From a virus: a stretch of DNA of 22,119 nt. The DNA is taken from IMG/VR virus record IMGVR_UViG_3300017517_000006, positions 1-22,119 of that record, one strand, 5' to 3'. Under the pieces are notes generated by a model. The model saw nothing but the letters and a program-made list of their open reading frames with translations. It did no database searches and was not told the origin of the DNA. Positions 13,490 to 21,071 of this stretch are shown here, piece by piece (positions within the stretch are counted from its first letter, which is position 1; the number at the start of each line of letters is the position of its first letter). Both the position numbers and the translations under genes were made by a program.

Positions 13490-14011
13490 ATGACACCGCC
13501 AGGCGGACCGAACAGCGGACCACCGTCACCGTGGGGGAGACGGCCCTACGCGACGGCGGCGGCGCGGGAACTACTCAACGACATCAGCCGCCAGATAGCG
13601 CGGGAGCGCCCGCAGAGCGTGGGGGATCCGGACGACCCGACGCTGGCCGACGTGGTCAGGTACGCGCCGGTGGCGCTTCGGCGGACGGGCGCAGACGACG
13701 ACGGCGACGCTGACCCGAAGGCGGTGGCGCTGTCGACGCTGATCGGGGACTACGGCCTGGACTACCGCGAAGCGGTCCTGTGGTATTGGTTCAGGTACGC
13801 GGGGATGGGCCTGACGCAGATACACTACGCTATCACCGGGAGCGACGCCGGCGGCGACCCGCAGGAGCGCGTCGACAGTATCCGGAACATCCTGGCCGCG
13901 CTCCGGAGCGCCGCACAGACGGTCCCGAACGCCAGCACAGCCGACGTACCGTCGATGACCGACCTGGACCTTCCCGCAGACACCGCCGGCGGTGACGGGG
14001 GTGACGCCTGA
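13490..14011 (+). CDS. Hypothetical protein with possible helix-turn-helix
   Basis: A 173-residue protein, first gene of a two-gene cassette. The ATG at 13490 sits 29 nt from the CTAACAG element with no clear SD, consistent with leaderless translation. Residues about 78-140 (AVALSTLIGDYGLDYREAVLWYWFRYAGMGLTQIHYAITGSD...QERVDSIRNILAALRSA) read as a multi-helix bundle with a plausible HTH (LTQIHYAI as recognition helix), reminiscent of sigma-70 region 4-like folds. Both ends are Pro/Gly/Asp-rich and probably disordered. It may be a regulator of the structural genes, but this is weak pattern matching; the safe call is hypothetical. Confidence 0.6.
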   Translation: MTPPGGPNSGPPSPWGRRPYATAAARELLNDISRQIARERPQSVGDPDDPTLADVVRYAPVALRRTGADDDGDADPKAVALSTLIGDYGLDYREAVLWYWFRYAGMGLTQIHYAITGSDAGGDPQERVDSIRNILAALRSAAQTVPNASTADVPSMTDLDLPADTAGGDGGDA

Positions 14012-14715
14012 TGGCTGGCGGTGTGATCGGGTTCCTGGGGAACCTGATCGCCCCGTGGGTGGCGCTGGTCGCGGCGTGGGTCCTGTACGGCGTGCTGGGG
14101 AAGGGCGTGCTGGGGGCCGACGACGACCTGTGGAACCAGGTTCGACGGCGGACGCTCCCGGTCCTGGACCGGATAGCGACGGCGCTACCGGGAGGCTACG
14201 CGGAGCGCCGGAGTTCTATGCGGGAGCGTGTGGGCGTGGTCCACGCCGACCTGGACGAAGTCGAACGGCTCCTGATGTCGCAGGACTACACGCGGAACCC
14301 GCTGGCGTCGCTGAAGACGAACCCGAAGGGGTGGACGGAAGACGGATCGTGGGCGCGACGCTACCGTGGGCCGCGGTGGTTCGGGACGCGCGTGCGACGG
14401 TGGGCGAACGACCGCGGACGGGCGGCGTGGCCGGTCGGCGTGGTCGGGCGGCTAGCGCAGGCGGTCGGGGACGTGGTGGCGTTCCGGCAGGTCCACGTAA
14501 CGCTATTCCGCGACCGTGGCGACCCGTCGAAGACGTGGCTGTACGCCCACACCGAACCGAACGCGCTGAACCCGCTGGTCGCGTGGCGACACTACCGCGC
14601 CGCAGGCGTGGACGTACATCGCGGCGTCGGGGCCGTCAGGCGCGACCTACGGCGCGCAGGGCTGGACCTGTCCCGCGTGCGTCACCCACCGGACCGGACC
14701 GACGAACCGTCCTGA
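14011..14715 (+). CDS. Membrane-anchored hypothetical protein, unusually basic
   Basis: A 234-residue protein whose ATG overlaps the preceding stop (TGATG), with GGGGGTGACG as SD. The N-terminus is a hydrophobic helix (about residues 4-30, GVIGFLGNLIAPWVALVAAWVLYGVLG). The rest is soluble and rich in Arg and Trp (SWARRYRGPRWFGTRVRRWANDRGRAAWP; RAAGVDVHRGVGAVRRDLRRAGL), so it is much more basic than other proteins here. A strand pair VHVTLFRD...TWLYAHTEPNALNP is readable. It is inserted between the MuF gene and the protease/scaffold, under its own promoter, which is typical of a moron-like cassette. Function unknown; an envelope-associated or superinfection role is possible. Confidence 0.65.
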   Translation: MAGGVIGFLGNLIAPWVALVAAWVLYGVLGKGVLGADDDLWNQVRRRTLPVLDRIATALPGGYAERRSSMRERVGVVHADLDEVERLLMSQDYTRNPLASLKTNPKGWTEDGSWARRYRGPRWFGTRVRRWANDRGRAAWPVGVVGRLAQAVGDVVAFRQVHVTLFRDRGDPSKTWLYAHTEPNALNPLVAWRHYRAAGVDVHRGVGAVRRDLRRAGLDLSRVRHPPDRTDEPS

Positions 14716-14723
14716 CGCGGCGC

Positions 14724-14745
14724 CCATCGCGTCACGGCGCTTTTT
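14724..14745 (+). promoter_or_regulatory. Promoter of the head/tail operon (class B box plus T-run)
   Basis: CCATCGCGTCACGG (14724-14737) matches the boxes before 6830 and 10668 and starts 55 nt before the ATG at 14779. CTTTTT at 14740-14745 is 34-39 nt before that ATG. The T-run could serve as TATA-like element, as terminator of the preceding cassette, or both. Confidence 0.5.
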
Positions 14746-14778
14746 CACAGCGTGGCGGCGACTGTGGAGCGTAGCCAA

Positions 14779-16872
14779 ATGACCGACGACAGACGACGCG
14801 CGTTCGAAGCCGCGCGACTACTCCAGGCGCAGACGACCGGGTCCGCGCCGCGCGTGGCGGCGGCGCAGGTCGACGGCTACCGCGTGACGGACATCCCGTC
14901 CGACGCAGAGTTTACCGACGCCGACTGGGACGGGTCCGACGCAGAAGCGTCCTACCCGAACCCGACGGCAGACGACACGGACATCGACTTTCTGGCGGAT
15001 CACTACCTGTTCCCACCGTCCGATATGGGCGGCGACGACCCGCCACCGAAGTCAGCGTTCAAAGGCCCGATCCGGCTGGGGGTCGGCGGTCCGATCAGTA
15101 CCGGCGCGCTCCTGGCGAACGTCCAGGCGATAAACGGCGCCCGCGGTGGGTTCGAAGACGTGTCGATGGACACGCTCCGGGAGGGCTTCGACACAGCCGT
15201 CCAGGGGCTAGTCGACGCGGGCTTTTACGACAGCGCCGACGACGCGCCGGACTTCGAAGGCGAAGCCGCCCGCGTCACCGCTGAATACGGCTTCGACACC
15301 GGCGACACCGTCACCTGGGCCGAAGGAACCGTCAATCAGGCATACGGGGTCATCCGCGACCGCGCACAGGACGGGTCCGGGAACTTCGGGGACCGGATCG
15401 ATGGCGACTTCGCCCTGGACGCGACGGAGGAGAACCCGGCATACCTGATTGAGATCGCACAGGAGCGCGACGACGGGTGGGTTACGACCGGGACGATGGT
15501 CGGCCACCGACAGGACACCCTGTCGGCGTGGGATCCGGACGGCGGCGTGTCTGATTCGATGGACGCCTGGGAGGCGACCGAAGCGACGGCGACGCTGACG
15601 CTGACCGCCAGCGACGGCGACGGTGACGGTGGCGCGACGCTGACCGGGGTTATCTGGGGCGCTGGCGACCACGACTTAGCCCTGGGAGGCGACGCGACGC
15701 CGGTCCGCGTCCCGCAGGAGACGATAGAGCCGACCTTTCGGGCGCTCCAGGACGACATCGACGCCGGCGACGTGACGCTGGGGTTCGACCACCCGGACCC
15801 GGACAGCGTGGCCGCACAGACCGGGATCGTGGACATCGGCGTCGCGGACAGCGCGGCGCTGACGGCAGACGACCGCCAGATAGTGCTGACCGACAGCACG
15901 CTGACGGCTGATCGGGCCGCGGACGCGGCCCGGAACGGCCAGTTCGATGACCTGGACTGGTCTGTCGTGGCCGACGTGGCGGTCCGCCGGGACGCGGACG
16001 GGTCCGTCCAGAAGGACGACGGGCGCGTGGTCTTAGACGCGGTTCGGATCCGCCGGATCGACGCTGTGGAGACGGGAGCCGTCGACGCGGCCAGCATCGA
16101 ACGCGACCGGGCGGCGCTCCCGGACCTGCGCGAACAGACGCGACGGGTCAGGAACGCCGCACAGGGCGCGACACCGACGACGACAGCCGCTGACGCGCTC
16201 CGCGCGTCGGCGCAGACCATACAGACTATGGACACCATCAGCACAGACCCCGACGACCTGGAGGGCGCACAGCGCCAACTGGAGGCCGCCGGGGACATCA
16301 TCGACCGACAGCGGGACGAACTGGAGACGGCGCAGGCCGCCGTCGACGCCTTCGAAGACGTGCTGTCCGCCCACGGGGTGGACCGCGACGACTTCGACAG
16401 CGCGACCGCGGCGGCGCAGGCCGTGATAGACGAACAGACCGAAGCGACGCGCCGGGAGATCGCAGAACTGGAGGCCGACCTTCCCCAGTACGACACGTCC
16501 GACGTGGACAGCCGTGTGTCGGACCTGGCCGGGAGCGCGCCGCAGGACCTTCAGAACACGCTGAACGCCCGGAAGGCGACGGCATACGACGCCGAACAGA
16601 CGCGCCAGTCCAAAGCGCGGGCGACCGCGAAAGACGACAAACGCGGGCGCGTCAGCGCCACGGACAGGTCCGGCGGGGGCCAGACCGACGCTGACGCCGA
16701 CGACGTGGCGCTGGGAGCGATGGACGGCGGCGACCGGATCGAAGCCGAAGCCGCCGGGATCGCCCCCGCAGACTACGTCCGCGAACAGTACGGGCTGGAC
16801 GCCAGCCAGTACGACGCGGCGGACGAACTTCACGCAGACATCATCCAGAGCATGAACGCAGGTGACAACTAA
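14779..16872 (+). CDS. Prohead protease/scaffold fusion protein
   Basis: A 697-residue multidomain head-assembly protein. The ATG at 14779 was preferred to a GTG at 14752 because promoter spacing matches the other class B genes. Domains in order: an N-terminal phage head cassette (KSAFKGPIR ... TGALLANVQAINGARGGF, about 91-130), a small beta domain with FDTGDTVTWAEGTVNQAYGVI (about 170-250) that resembles DUF2945/HVA1-like modules, a protease-like region (about 275-450) with GFDHPDP at 335-341, a long coiled-coil scaffold (about 490-570), and a basic/acidic tail ending in a small helical domain (YVREQYGLDASQYD). It should guide capsid assembly and be cut during maturation. The catalytic residues cannot be assigned with confidence; H338 is a candidate. 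Confidence 0.75.
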   Translation: MTDDRRRAFEAARLLQAQTTGSAPRVAAAQVDGYRVTDIPSDAEFTDADWDGSDAEASYPNPTADDTDIDFLADHYLFPPSDMGGDDPPPKSAFKGPIRLGVGGPISTGALLANVQAINGARGGFEDVSMDTLREGFDTAVQGLVDAGFYDSADDAPDFEGEAARVTAEYGFDTGDTVTWAEGTVNQAYGVIRDRAQDGSGNFGDRIDGDFALDATEENPAYLIEIAQERDDGWVTTGTMVGHRQDTLSAWDPDGGVSDSMDAWEATEATATLTLTASDGDGDGGATLTGVIWGAGDHDLALGGDATPVRVPQETIEPTFRALQDDIDAGDVTLGFDHPDPDSVAAQTGIVDIGVADSAALTADDRQIVLTDSTLTADRAADAARNGQFDDLDWSVVADVAVRRDADGSVQKDDGRVVLDAVRIRRIDAVETGAVDAASIERDRAALPDLREQTRRVRNAAQGATPTTTAADALRASAQTIQTMDTISTDPDDLEGAQRQLEAAGDIIDRQRDELETAQAAVDAFEDVLSAHGVDRDDFDSATAAAQAVIDEQTEATRREIAELEADLPQYDTSDVDSRVSDLAGSAPQDLQNTLNARKATAYDAEQTRQSKARATAKDDKRGRVSATDRSGGGQTDADADDVALGAMDGGDRIEAEAAGIAPADYVREQYGLDASQYDAADELHADIIQSMNAGDN

Positions 16873-17312
16873 TGCCGGGACGGTCGATCCTGTTCCACCC
16901 GGGCGACGAAGTGCCAGTCCGGACGGAAGACGCAGGGAACGGCGTTCCGACGGAAGGTGACGTGGTCGAAGTGACCGGCGAAGGGGCAGACCTGACGACG
17001 GTCGGAAAGGTACAGAGCCAGGGGACCGCCGGGATCGGTGTCGTGGTCGACACGCCATCCGACGAAGACGGGAACCTGATCGCAGGCCCGGCGTCGGTCC
17101 TTCTGTCGAAGCCGGTGGTCGGCCTGACCGAAACGTCCGCCGGGAGCGTCACGGCAGGCGACGAAGTTCAAGAAGACGCCGGCGGGACTATCGTCGGCTA
17201 CGCAGGCGCCGGGACACAGACGAATACGCCGCTGGGACAGGCCTTCGCGGCGAACGCCGGCAAATACGGCTTCACCGCCGTCGGTGAAGTCGCAGTCGCA
17301 CTTTACAGGTGA
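16872..17312 (+). CDS. Capsid decoration (cement) protein
   Basis: A 146-residue protein directly before the major capsid gene, ATG overlapping the previous TAA by one base, with CAGGTGA as SD. It is almost all beta strand and Gly-rich: GDVVEVTGEGADLTTVGKVQSQGTAGIGVVVDTP, then SAGSVTAGDEVQ, GTIVGYAG and a C-terminal VGEVAVALYR. This pattern of small beta modules with G.V...G.V.. resembles DUF2190-type capsid cement proteins, which stabilise the expanded HK97-fold shell. No Cys and no membrane helix are present. The position between scaffold and major capsid protein is the usual one for this role. Confidence 0.72.
   Translation: MPGRSILFHPGDEVPVRTEDAGNGVPTEGDVVEVTGEGADLTTVGKVQSQGTAGIGVVVDTPSDEDGNLIAGPASVLLSKPVVGLTETSAGSVTAGDEVQEDAGGTIVGYAGAGTQTNTPLGQAFAANAGKYGFTAVGEVAVALYR
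17307..17312 (+). promoter_or_regulatory. Shine-Dalgarno sequence of the major capsid gene
   Basis: AGGTGA, 8 nt before the ATG at 17321, overlaps the stop of the decoration gene. It decides the start of the major capsid gene, one of the few genes here with a spacer instead of an overlap. Confidence 0.55.
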
Positions 17313-17320
17313 ACTAACAG

Positions 17321-18418
17321 ATGGCCTTCACACTTCAGGACGCGAACCTCCACAGTCCGGAGGCGGTGATGAACCGGATCGTCCGGCAGATAGACCAGAT
17401 GGAAGACGACGGGCGGCTGGTCACGAACGACATCTTCCCGCTGGTCGAACTGTCGGACACGCAGGAAAAACACTTCACACACGTCGGGGTCCGCCCCGGT
17501 ATGCGCGAAACCGCTATCGCCAGCGAAAGCCCCGTCGGAGACATCGAAGGGCTGGGGGAGCGGGACGTGTCCGTCGACACGTTCAAAAAGAAGATTCAGC
17601 CCGAAAAGGGGGTGAACACCGAACTGAACACCCAGCAAGAGATCCTCAATCTGTTCAACGCCGTGTCTGACGCGCTCATGGAGGACATCCTTCTGACCCG
17701 CGCGACGATGGCGTGGCGCGGACAGGGGACCGTCGACGGCCTGGTCGGCCCGCAGGGCGCGACCGCCCACCCGGAGATCGATAGCACCCACGTCAGAACG
17801 CCCGGGACGGCGTACAGCGACACCGCGAACAGCACGCCGATAGCAGACTTCATCGACGCGGAGTTCCGGATCAACGAAGACGGGTCCGCGCTGGGACAGG
17901 CCGGGTCGATGACGGCATACGTCACGCCGTCGATCCTCCGGGATCTCAAACTGAACGACGACATCCAGAGCGAATACGATAACGTCCGCGCGCTGGACCA
18001 GGACCAACTGTCCGACGCTTTCCAACTGGACCGGATCCGCGTCATCCGGACGCAGGTCGCCCGAACGAACGACAGCGGCGTCCCGCTGGACAGCGACGGG
18101 AACCAGGTCGACCGCTTCGAAGACGCGGCCCGGGATAACGTCCTGGAGCCATACGACCCGGTGGCCGGCGAACGGATCCGGAACGTGGTCGTAATGCCGC
18201 CGGGCCAGGTGACGGCCTTTCAGCCGTGGTTCCTGGACCGGCTGGCGGAAATGGGCGGCGCGTCACCGACCGGCGACGTGTCGATGGACAGCACGAACGG
18301 CTGGATGACGCAGACGTGGACCGAACCGGACCCGCTGGCGACGTGGTTCAAAGCCGCACAAGAAGTCGGGTTCCACGTTATGCGTGGAGATAATATCTAC
18401 GTCATACAGGACATCTGA
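17321..18418 (+). CDS. Major capsid protein (HK97 fold)
   Basis: A 365-residue protein that forms the icosahedral shell. The length, position after protease/scaffold and decoration protein, and beta-rich composition fit an HK97-fold major capsid protein. Readable landmarks are an N-terminal helix (SPEAVMNRIVRQIDQMEDDG), the DIFPLVELSD segment, a long spine-helix region (TELNTQQEILNLFNAVSDALMEDILLTRATMAWRGQGTVDGLVGPQGA), the P-domain part (SMTAYVTPSILRDLKLNDDIQSEYDN) and a C-terminal VGFHVMRGDNIYVIQDI that typically ends such proteins. No long N-terminal delta domain is present, consistent with a separate scaffold in the upstream gene. Confidence 0.88.
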   Translation: MAFTLQDANLHSPEAVMNRIVRQIDQMEDDGRLVTNDIFPLVELSDTQEKHFTHVGVRPGMRETAIASESPVGDIEGLGERDVSVDTFKKKIQPEKGVNTELNTQQEILNLFNAVSDALMEDILLTRATMAWRGQGTVDGLVGPQGATAHPEIDSTHVRTPGTAYSDTANSTPIADFIDAEFRINEDGSALGQAGSMTAYVTPSILRDLKLNDDIQSEYDNVRALDQDQLSDAFQLDRIRVIRTQVARTNDSGVPLDSDGNQVDRFEDAARDNVLEPYDPVAGERIRNVVVMPPGQVTAFQPWFLDRLAEMGGASPTGDVSMDSTNGWMTQTWTEPDPLATWFKAAQEVGFHVMRGDNIYVIQDI

Positions 18419-18420
18419 CC

Positions 18421-18801
18421 GTGGTCCGGCTTCGCTGGCCCGAACACCGCGGACGCTTCACCGACCGCGCGCCGGAGCGCGTCGGGGACGAACAGCGGCG
18501 TGTGATCAGGCCGGGGGAGACGGTCGACGTGGACGCAGACGTGGCGGATCACTACGTGGAACGCGGGTTCAAGCGGGTGGCCGCTGGCGGGGACGGGTCC
18601 GGCGACTTCGACCCGGTGGCGTTCACCGACCGGACGCCGGTGGCCGACGTGGCCGCGGAGATCCGCGCCGGCGACGCCGACGGCCACTTAGACGATGTCG
18701 ACGCCGCCGAACGGCGCGGACGCGACCGCGTGACGGTCCAGGACGCCGTCGAACAGCGCCGCCAGACCCTGCGGGAGCGCGCCGGTGACGCCGATGGCTG
18801 A
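18421..18801 (+). CDS. Head-tail connector-region protein
   Basis: A 126-residue protein from GTG 18421, two bases after the capsid stop. The N-terminal half (residues 1-55) is beta-rich and basic (VVRLRWPEHRGRFTDRAPERVGDEQRRVIRPGETVDVDADVADHYVERGFKRV). The C-terminal half (VAFTDRTPVADVAAEIRAGDADGHLDDVDAAERRGRDRVTVQDAVEQRRQTL) is helical and resembles a short domain common in haloviral head-completion proteins (G..D.hLd...e.E..g..R..V..ai..R). Its position after the capsid gene suggests a head-completion or vertex role; the exact function is not established. Confidence 0.65.
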   Translation: MVRLRWPEHRGRFTDRAPERVGDEQRRVIRPGETVDVDADVADHYVERGFKRVAAGGDGSGDFDPVAFTDRTPVADVAAEIRAGDADGHLDDVDAAERRGRDRVTVQDAVEQRRQTLRERAGDADG

Positions 18802-19159
18802 CCCCGCCGCTGTCGTCGCACAGGCCGGCGTCGCGCCGGTGATCGACAAGTACGGCGTTCCGGTGGCGCTCCTGTCGCTCCTGGTCTATAACGGGTATGA
18901 GATCCGGAAGGGCCGGGTCGACACGCTCCTGAAGCGGACAGAGGAGAACCGCGCGTCGATGCGCGCGCTGGCGATAGCGGTCTACCGCGTCGGCCAGATG
19001 ACAGACGGGATCGACCCCGAAGCCGTGCGACAGGAGGTGTCCGAAGCGTGGCCGGAAGACGTGGTCTTCCCCACCGACTTCGACCACAGGTCAGGACGGG
19101 TCGACGGTGGTAACGTGACGATGAGAGATCAACGCGACACAGGCGACACGGATGACTGA
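18794..19159 (+). CDS. Small membrane-anchored protein
   Basis: A 121-residue protein. The ATG at 18794 overlaps the preceding stop and has GGTGA 5 nt upstream; an in-frame GTG at 18785 would add three residues. It has one hydrophobic segment at about residues 12-33 (VAPVIDKYGVPVALLSLLVYNG), followed by a charged helical part (YEIRKGRVDTLLKRTEENRASMRALAIAVYRVGQM) that may be a short coiled coil. The layout of one N-terminal helix plus cytoplasmic coiled coil recalls XhlA-like holin partners or phage spanin-like anchors. The location among connector genes is unusual for lysis. Confidence 0.6.
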   Translation: MADPAAVVAQAGVAPVIDKYGVPVALLSLLVYNGYEIRKGRVDTLLKRTEENRASMRALAIAVYRVGQMTDGIDPEAVRQEVSEAWPEDVVFPTDFDHRSGRVDGGNVTMRDQRDTGDTDD

Positions 19160-19628
19160 AATAACCGACAGCGACCTGGGGGATCAATACTGGGCGACGA
19201 CCGAACAGGTCCGGGAGCGGTTCCGCCTGGAGCGACAGAACGCCGAACCGGACCACGAACAGCGGATCGTGGAGGCGACCGACGCCATACAGGCGGATTG
19301 GGCCGAAGCCAGCGGCGGCGACATCCCGGACGACTTCCCGGACCCGGTCCCGGACTTACTCCAGTACGCGACCGCATACGAAGCCGCGGCGAACGCGCAA
19401 CTCCAGTATTCCCAGAACGTCACCGGGGAGAACAGCGACGACCAGCGCCCCGCTGACCTGCGGTCGATGGCGGATCGTATGTTCGACCGCTGGACAGCAC
19501 AGGCGGACTTCGACCCGGGATCCGAACAGGACGGTGACGCCAGCGACACCGTCACCGCGAAGTCAGGTGTGATCGGTGGCGTGTCACGGTCGCCAATTGA
19601 CCGCGGCGGGAGGTACGACAGGTACTGA
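19152..19628 (+). CDS. Probable head-tail adaptor (connector) protein
   Basis: A 158-residue protein, ATG overlapping the previous stop by 8 nt. Residues about 1-100 are helical (TEQVRERFRLERQNAEPDHEQRIVEATDAIQADWAEASGG ... DLLQYATAYEAAANAQLQYSQN), which fits the helical-bundle adaptors (HK97 gp6 / SPP1 gp15 type) that attach below the portal. The C-terminal part is Asp/Ser/Gly-rich and ends in SPIDRGGRYDRY. The next genes are gp10-like and tail-terminator-like, so the order head adaptor, gp10, terminator is the classical siphovirus one. The function is inferred mainly from gene order. Confidence 0.6.
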   Translation: MTEITDSDLGDQYWATTEQVRERFRLERQNAEPDHEQRIVEATDAIQADWAEASGGDIPDDFPDPVPDLLQYATAYEAAANAQLQYSQNVTGENSDDQRPADLRSMADRMFDRWTAQADFDPGSEQDGDASDTVTAKSGVIGGVSRSPIDRGGRYDRY

Positions 19629-20158
19629 TGGCCGACATCGACCTGGAGGTGTCCGTCGCTGACGCCGTCCAGGAACTACGGGACGGGTCCGACGCGGTGG
19701 ACCAGGGCGCGGAACGCGCTGTCCGACAGCTAGCCGTGCTGGCCGAAGGCGCGATGAAAGACGAAGCGCCGGAGGGCGCAGGCCGCGACCAGCATATGCG
19801 GGACACCGTCGACACGCGCTTTCGCAGGGGCGGCAAACGCGCGAACATCGGCGCCCGAAAGCGGACGAACGACGGGCGGCTCTTAGCGGAGATCGTGGTC
19901 GAAGGAACGGACCCGTCCAGTTACACGCTGGACGACCCGCCGCCGGTGGGGCCGCTGATGGACTGGGCGGACGCAAAACTGGGCGACCCCGACGCCGCGT
20001 GGGCTATCCGCCGGAGCATCGCACAGACGGGACACGAAACGCTCCCGAACCCGTTTGTGGCCCGGGCGTTCGAAGACTGGTCAGACCAGGTCGAAGACGT
20101 GGCCGGGGAGGCCGTCAGGGACGCGCTGTCGGACTTTGTCGGTGGAGGTGGGGGCTGA
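19628..20158 (+). CDS. HK97 gp10-like head-tail joining protein
   Basis: A 176-residue protein with ATG overlapping the previous stop (TGATG) and GGGAGG as SD. It shows the pattern of the HK97-gp10-like family: an N-terminal helix ending in LAVLAEGAMKDEAPEGAGRDQHMRDTVDTRF (the ...AP..tG.Lr.sI... region), a beta region around RLLAEIVVEG, then a C-terminal segment NPFVARAFEDWSDQVEDVAGEAVRDAL where the P-F-hydrophobic-helix ending is typical. It probably joins the connector to the tail. A Gly-rich tail (VGGGGG) ends the protein. The next gene starts 4 nt after its stop. Confidence 0.75.
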   Translation: MADIDLEVSVADAVQELRDGSDAVDQGAERAVRQLAVLAEGAMKDEAPEGAGRDQHMRDTVDTRFRRGGKRANIGARKRTNDGRLLAEIVVEGTDPSSYTLDDPPPVGPLMDWADAKLGDPDAAWAIRRSIAQTGHETLPNPFVARAFEDWSDQVEDVAGEAVRDALSDFVGGGGG

Positions 20159-20161
20159 CCT

Positions 20162-20656
20162 ATGCCCGTCGACCTGGCGACACAGACCGGCTTTAACGAC
20201 TTCTGGGAGGGTGTGGTCGGGACGTTCCGGCGCGTGGCCGTGGACGACCCGATGAACGGCGGGAACCTGGACGGCGTCACGACACACCTGAAGGGCGCGG
20301 TCGACCAGGACACGCTTCTGAACCAGCACGCCTACCCGGTGGTGTGGAGCGTCCCGCTGAACCACAGTCCGAACTACGCGACGGTCGACAGCGACCAGGG
20401 GACGCTGTCCATGCGCGTGGTCGTCTTAGCCGCCGACGTGGACCCCGAAACGGCGTTCCGGAAGTCCCGGACGCTGGCCGGTCGGATCGTGAATAACGTC
20501 GAAGGGACGGCGCTGGTCGACCAGAACGGCGACGCACAGGCGTCGAACGTGGAACTTCAGGACTTTCAGATGGACAGCCGACCGCTGACTTCGAAGGGCG
20601 CACAGGTCAAATTCGCAGAAGTCCAGTTCAGCATCGACGTGGAGCGACGGTACTAA
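20162..20656 (+). CDS. Tail terminator / tail completion protein
   Basis: A 164-residue protein with GGTGGAGG upstream of ATG 20162. It has an alpha/beta pattern with beta strands AYPVVWSVPLNH, GTLSMRVVVLAAD, a helix ETAFRKSRTLAGRIVNNVEG, and a C-terminal strand QVKFAEVQFSIDVERRY. This matches tail terminators (HK97 gp10-following gene, lambda gpU type), which cap the tail tube and contact the head. Its location between the gp10-like protein and the tail tube fits well. The overlap with the next gene is one base (TAATG). Confidence 0.65.
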   Translation: MPVDLATQTGFNDFWEGVVGTFRRVAVDDPMNGGNLDGVTTHLKGAVDQDTLLNQHAYPVVWSVPLNHSPNYATVDSDQGTLSMRVVVLAADVDPETAFRKSRTLAGRIVNNVEGTALVDQNGDAQASNVELQDFQMDSRPLTSKGAQVKFAEVQFSIDVERRY

Positions 20657-21012
20657 TGCCACGACACCTTCCCACCGACGACAGCGGACAGGACTTCATC
20701 CAGTACCGCGGGCCACAGACCAGCGTCACGGTCGACAGCGTGGGTGTCCACTTCGGGACCGAACACCGGAACGGGCGGGTCGCACACCGCCCGCTCCCGG
20801 TGGTCGAAGACGACGCGGACCCGTCCGACACGCCAGCCGACGCCGTGGCGCGGTCCGTCGCGGCGGCGCTGGTCGAACAGACCCCGCTGGTCGCCTGGGG
20901 CGTCGCCTGTGAGCGGTGTGGCGATGTCTTCGACGGACGGCGGGCGGTGAACAGTCATCAGTCGGCGCACAGCACGGCGCAGAGCGGGTCGGGCGCCGGC
21001 GGGGGAGCGTGA
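20656..21012 (+). CDS. C2H2 zinc-finger protein
   Basis: A 118-residue protein, ATG overlapping the previous TAA. The C-terminal third has CERCGDVFDGRRAVNSHQSAH (about residues 85-105), a classic C-x2-C-x12-H-x4-H finger. The N-terminal part (VTVDSVGVHFGTEHRNGRVAHRPLPVVEDD) is beta-rich, and a short helical segment DAVARSVAAALVEQTPLVAWGV links the two. A Gly-rich tail ends the protein. C2H2 fingers of this single-finger type are frequent in haloarchaeal viruses, where DNA binding or protein contact is assumed. Its place just before the tail-tube promoter could suit a late regulator or a tail accessory protein. Confidence 0.75.
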   Translation: MPRHLPTDDSGQDFIQYRGPQTSVTVDSVGVHFGTEHRNGRVAHRPLPVVEDDADPSDTPADAVARSVAAALVEQTPLVAWGVACERCGDVFDGRRAVNSHQSAHSTAQSGSGAGGGA

Positions 21013-21015
21013 CAC

Positions 21016-21038
21016 CCATCACGTCACGCCCGCTTTAG
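21016..21038 (+). promoter_or_regulatory. Promoter of the tail-tube gene (class B box plus CTTTAG)
   Basis: CCATCACGTCACG (21016-21028) is a one-mismatch version of the class B box and starts 56 nt before the ATG at 21072. CTTTAG at 21033-21038 lies 34-39 nt before the ATG as TATA-like element. Confidence 0.5.
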
Positions 21039-21071
21039 ACCCGCGCACAGACACCACAGGACAGACACACG

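Noticed and set aside
14752-14778. Upstream GTG start for the protease/scaffold
   Set aside because: It would place the start only 28 nt after the CCATCGCGTCACGG box begins, whereas the other three such promoters have 51-58 nt; ATG 14779 fits.
15336-16496. 386-codon open frame on the minus strand
   Set aside because: Shadow of the protease/scaffold gene: Ser/Ala/Arg-rich, not acidic, no motif.
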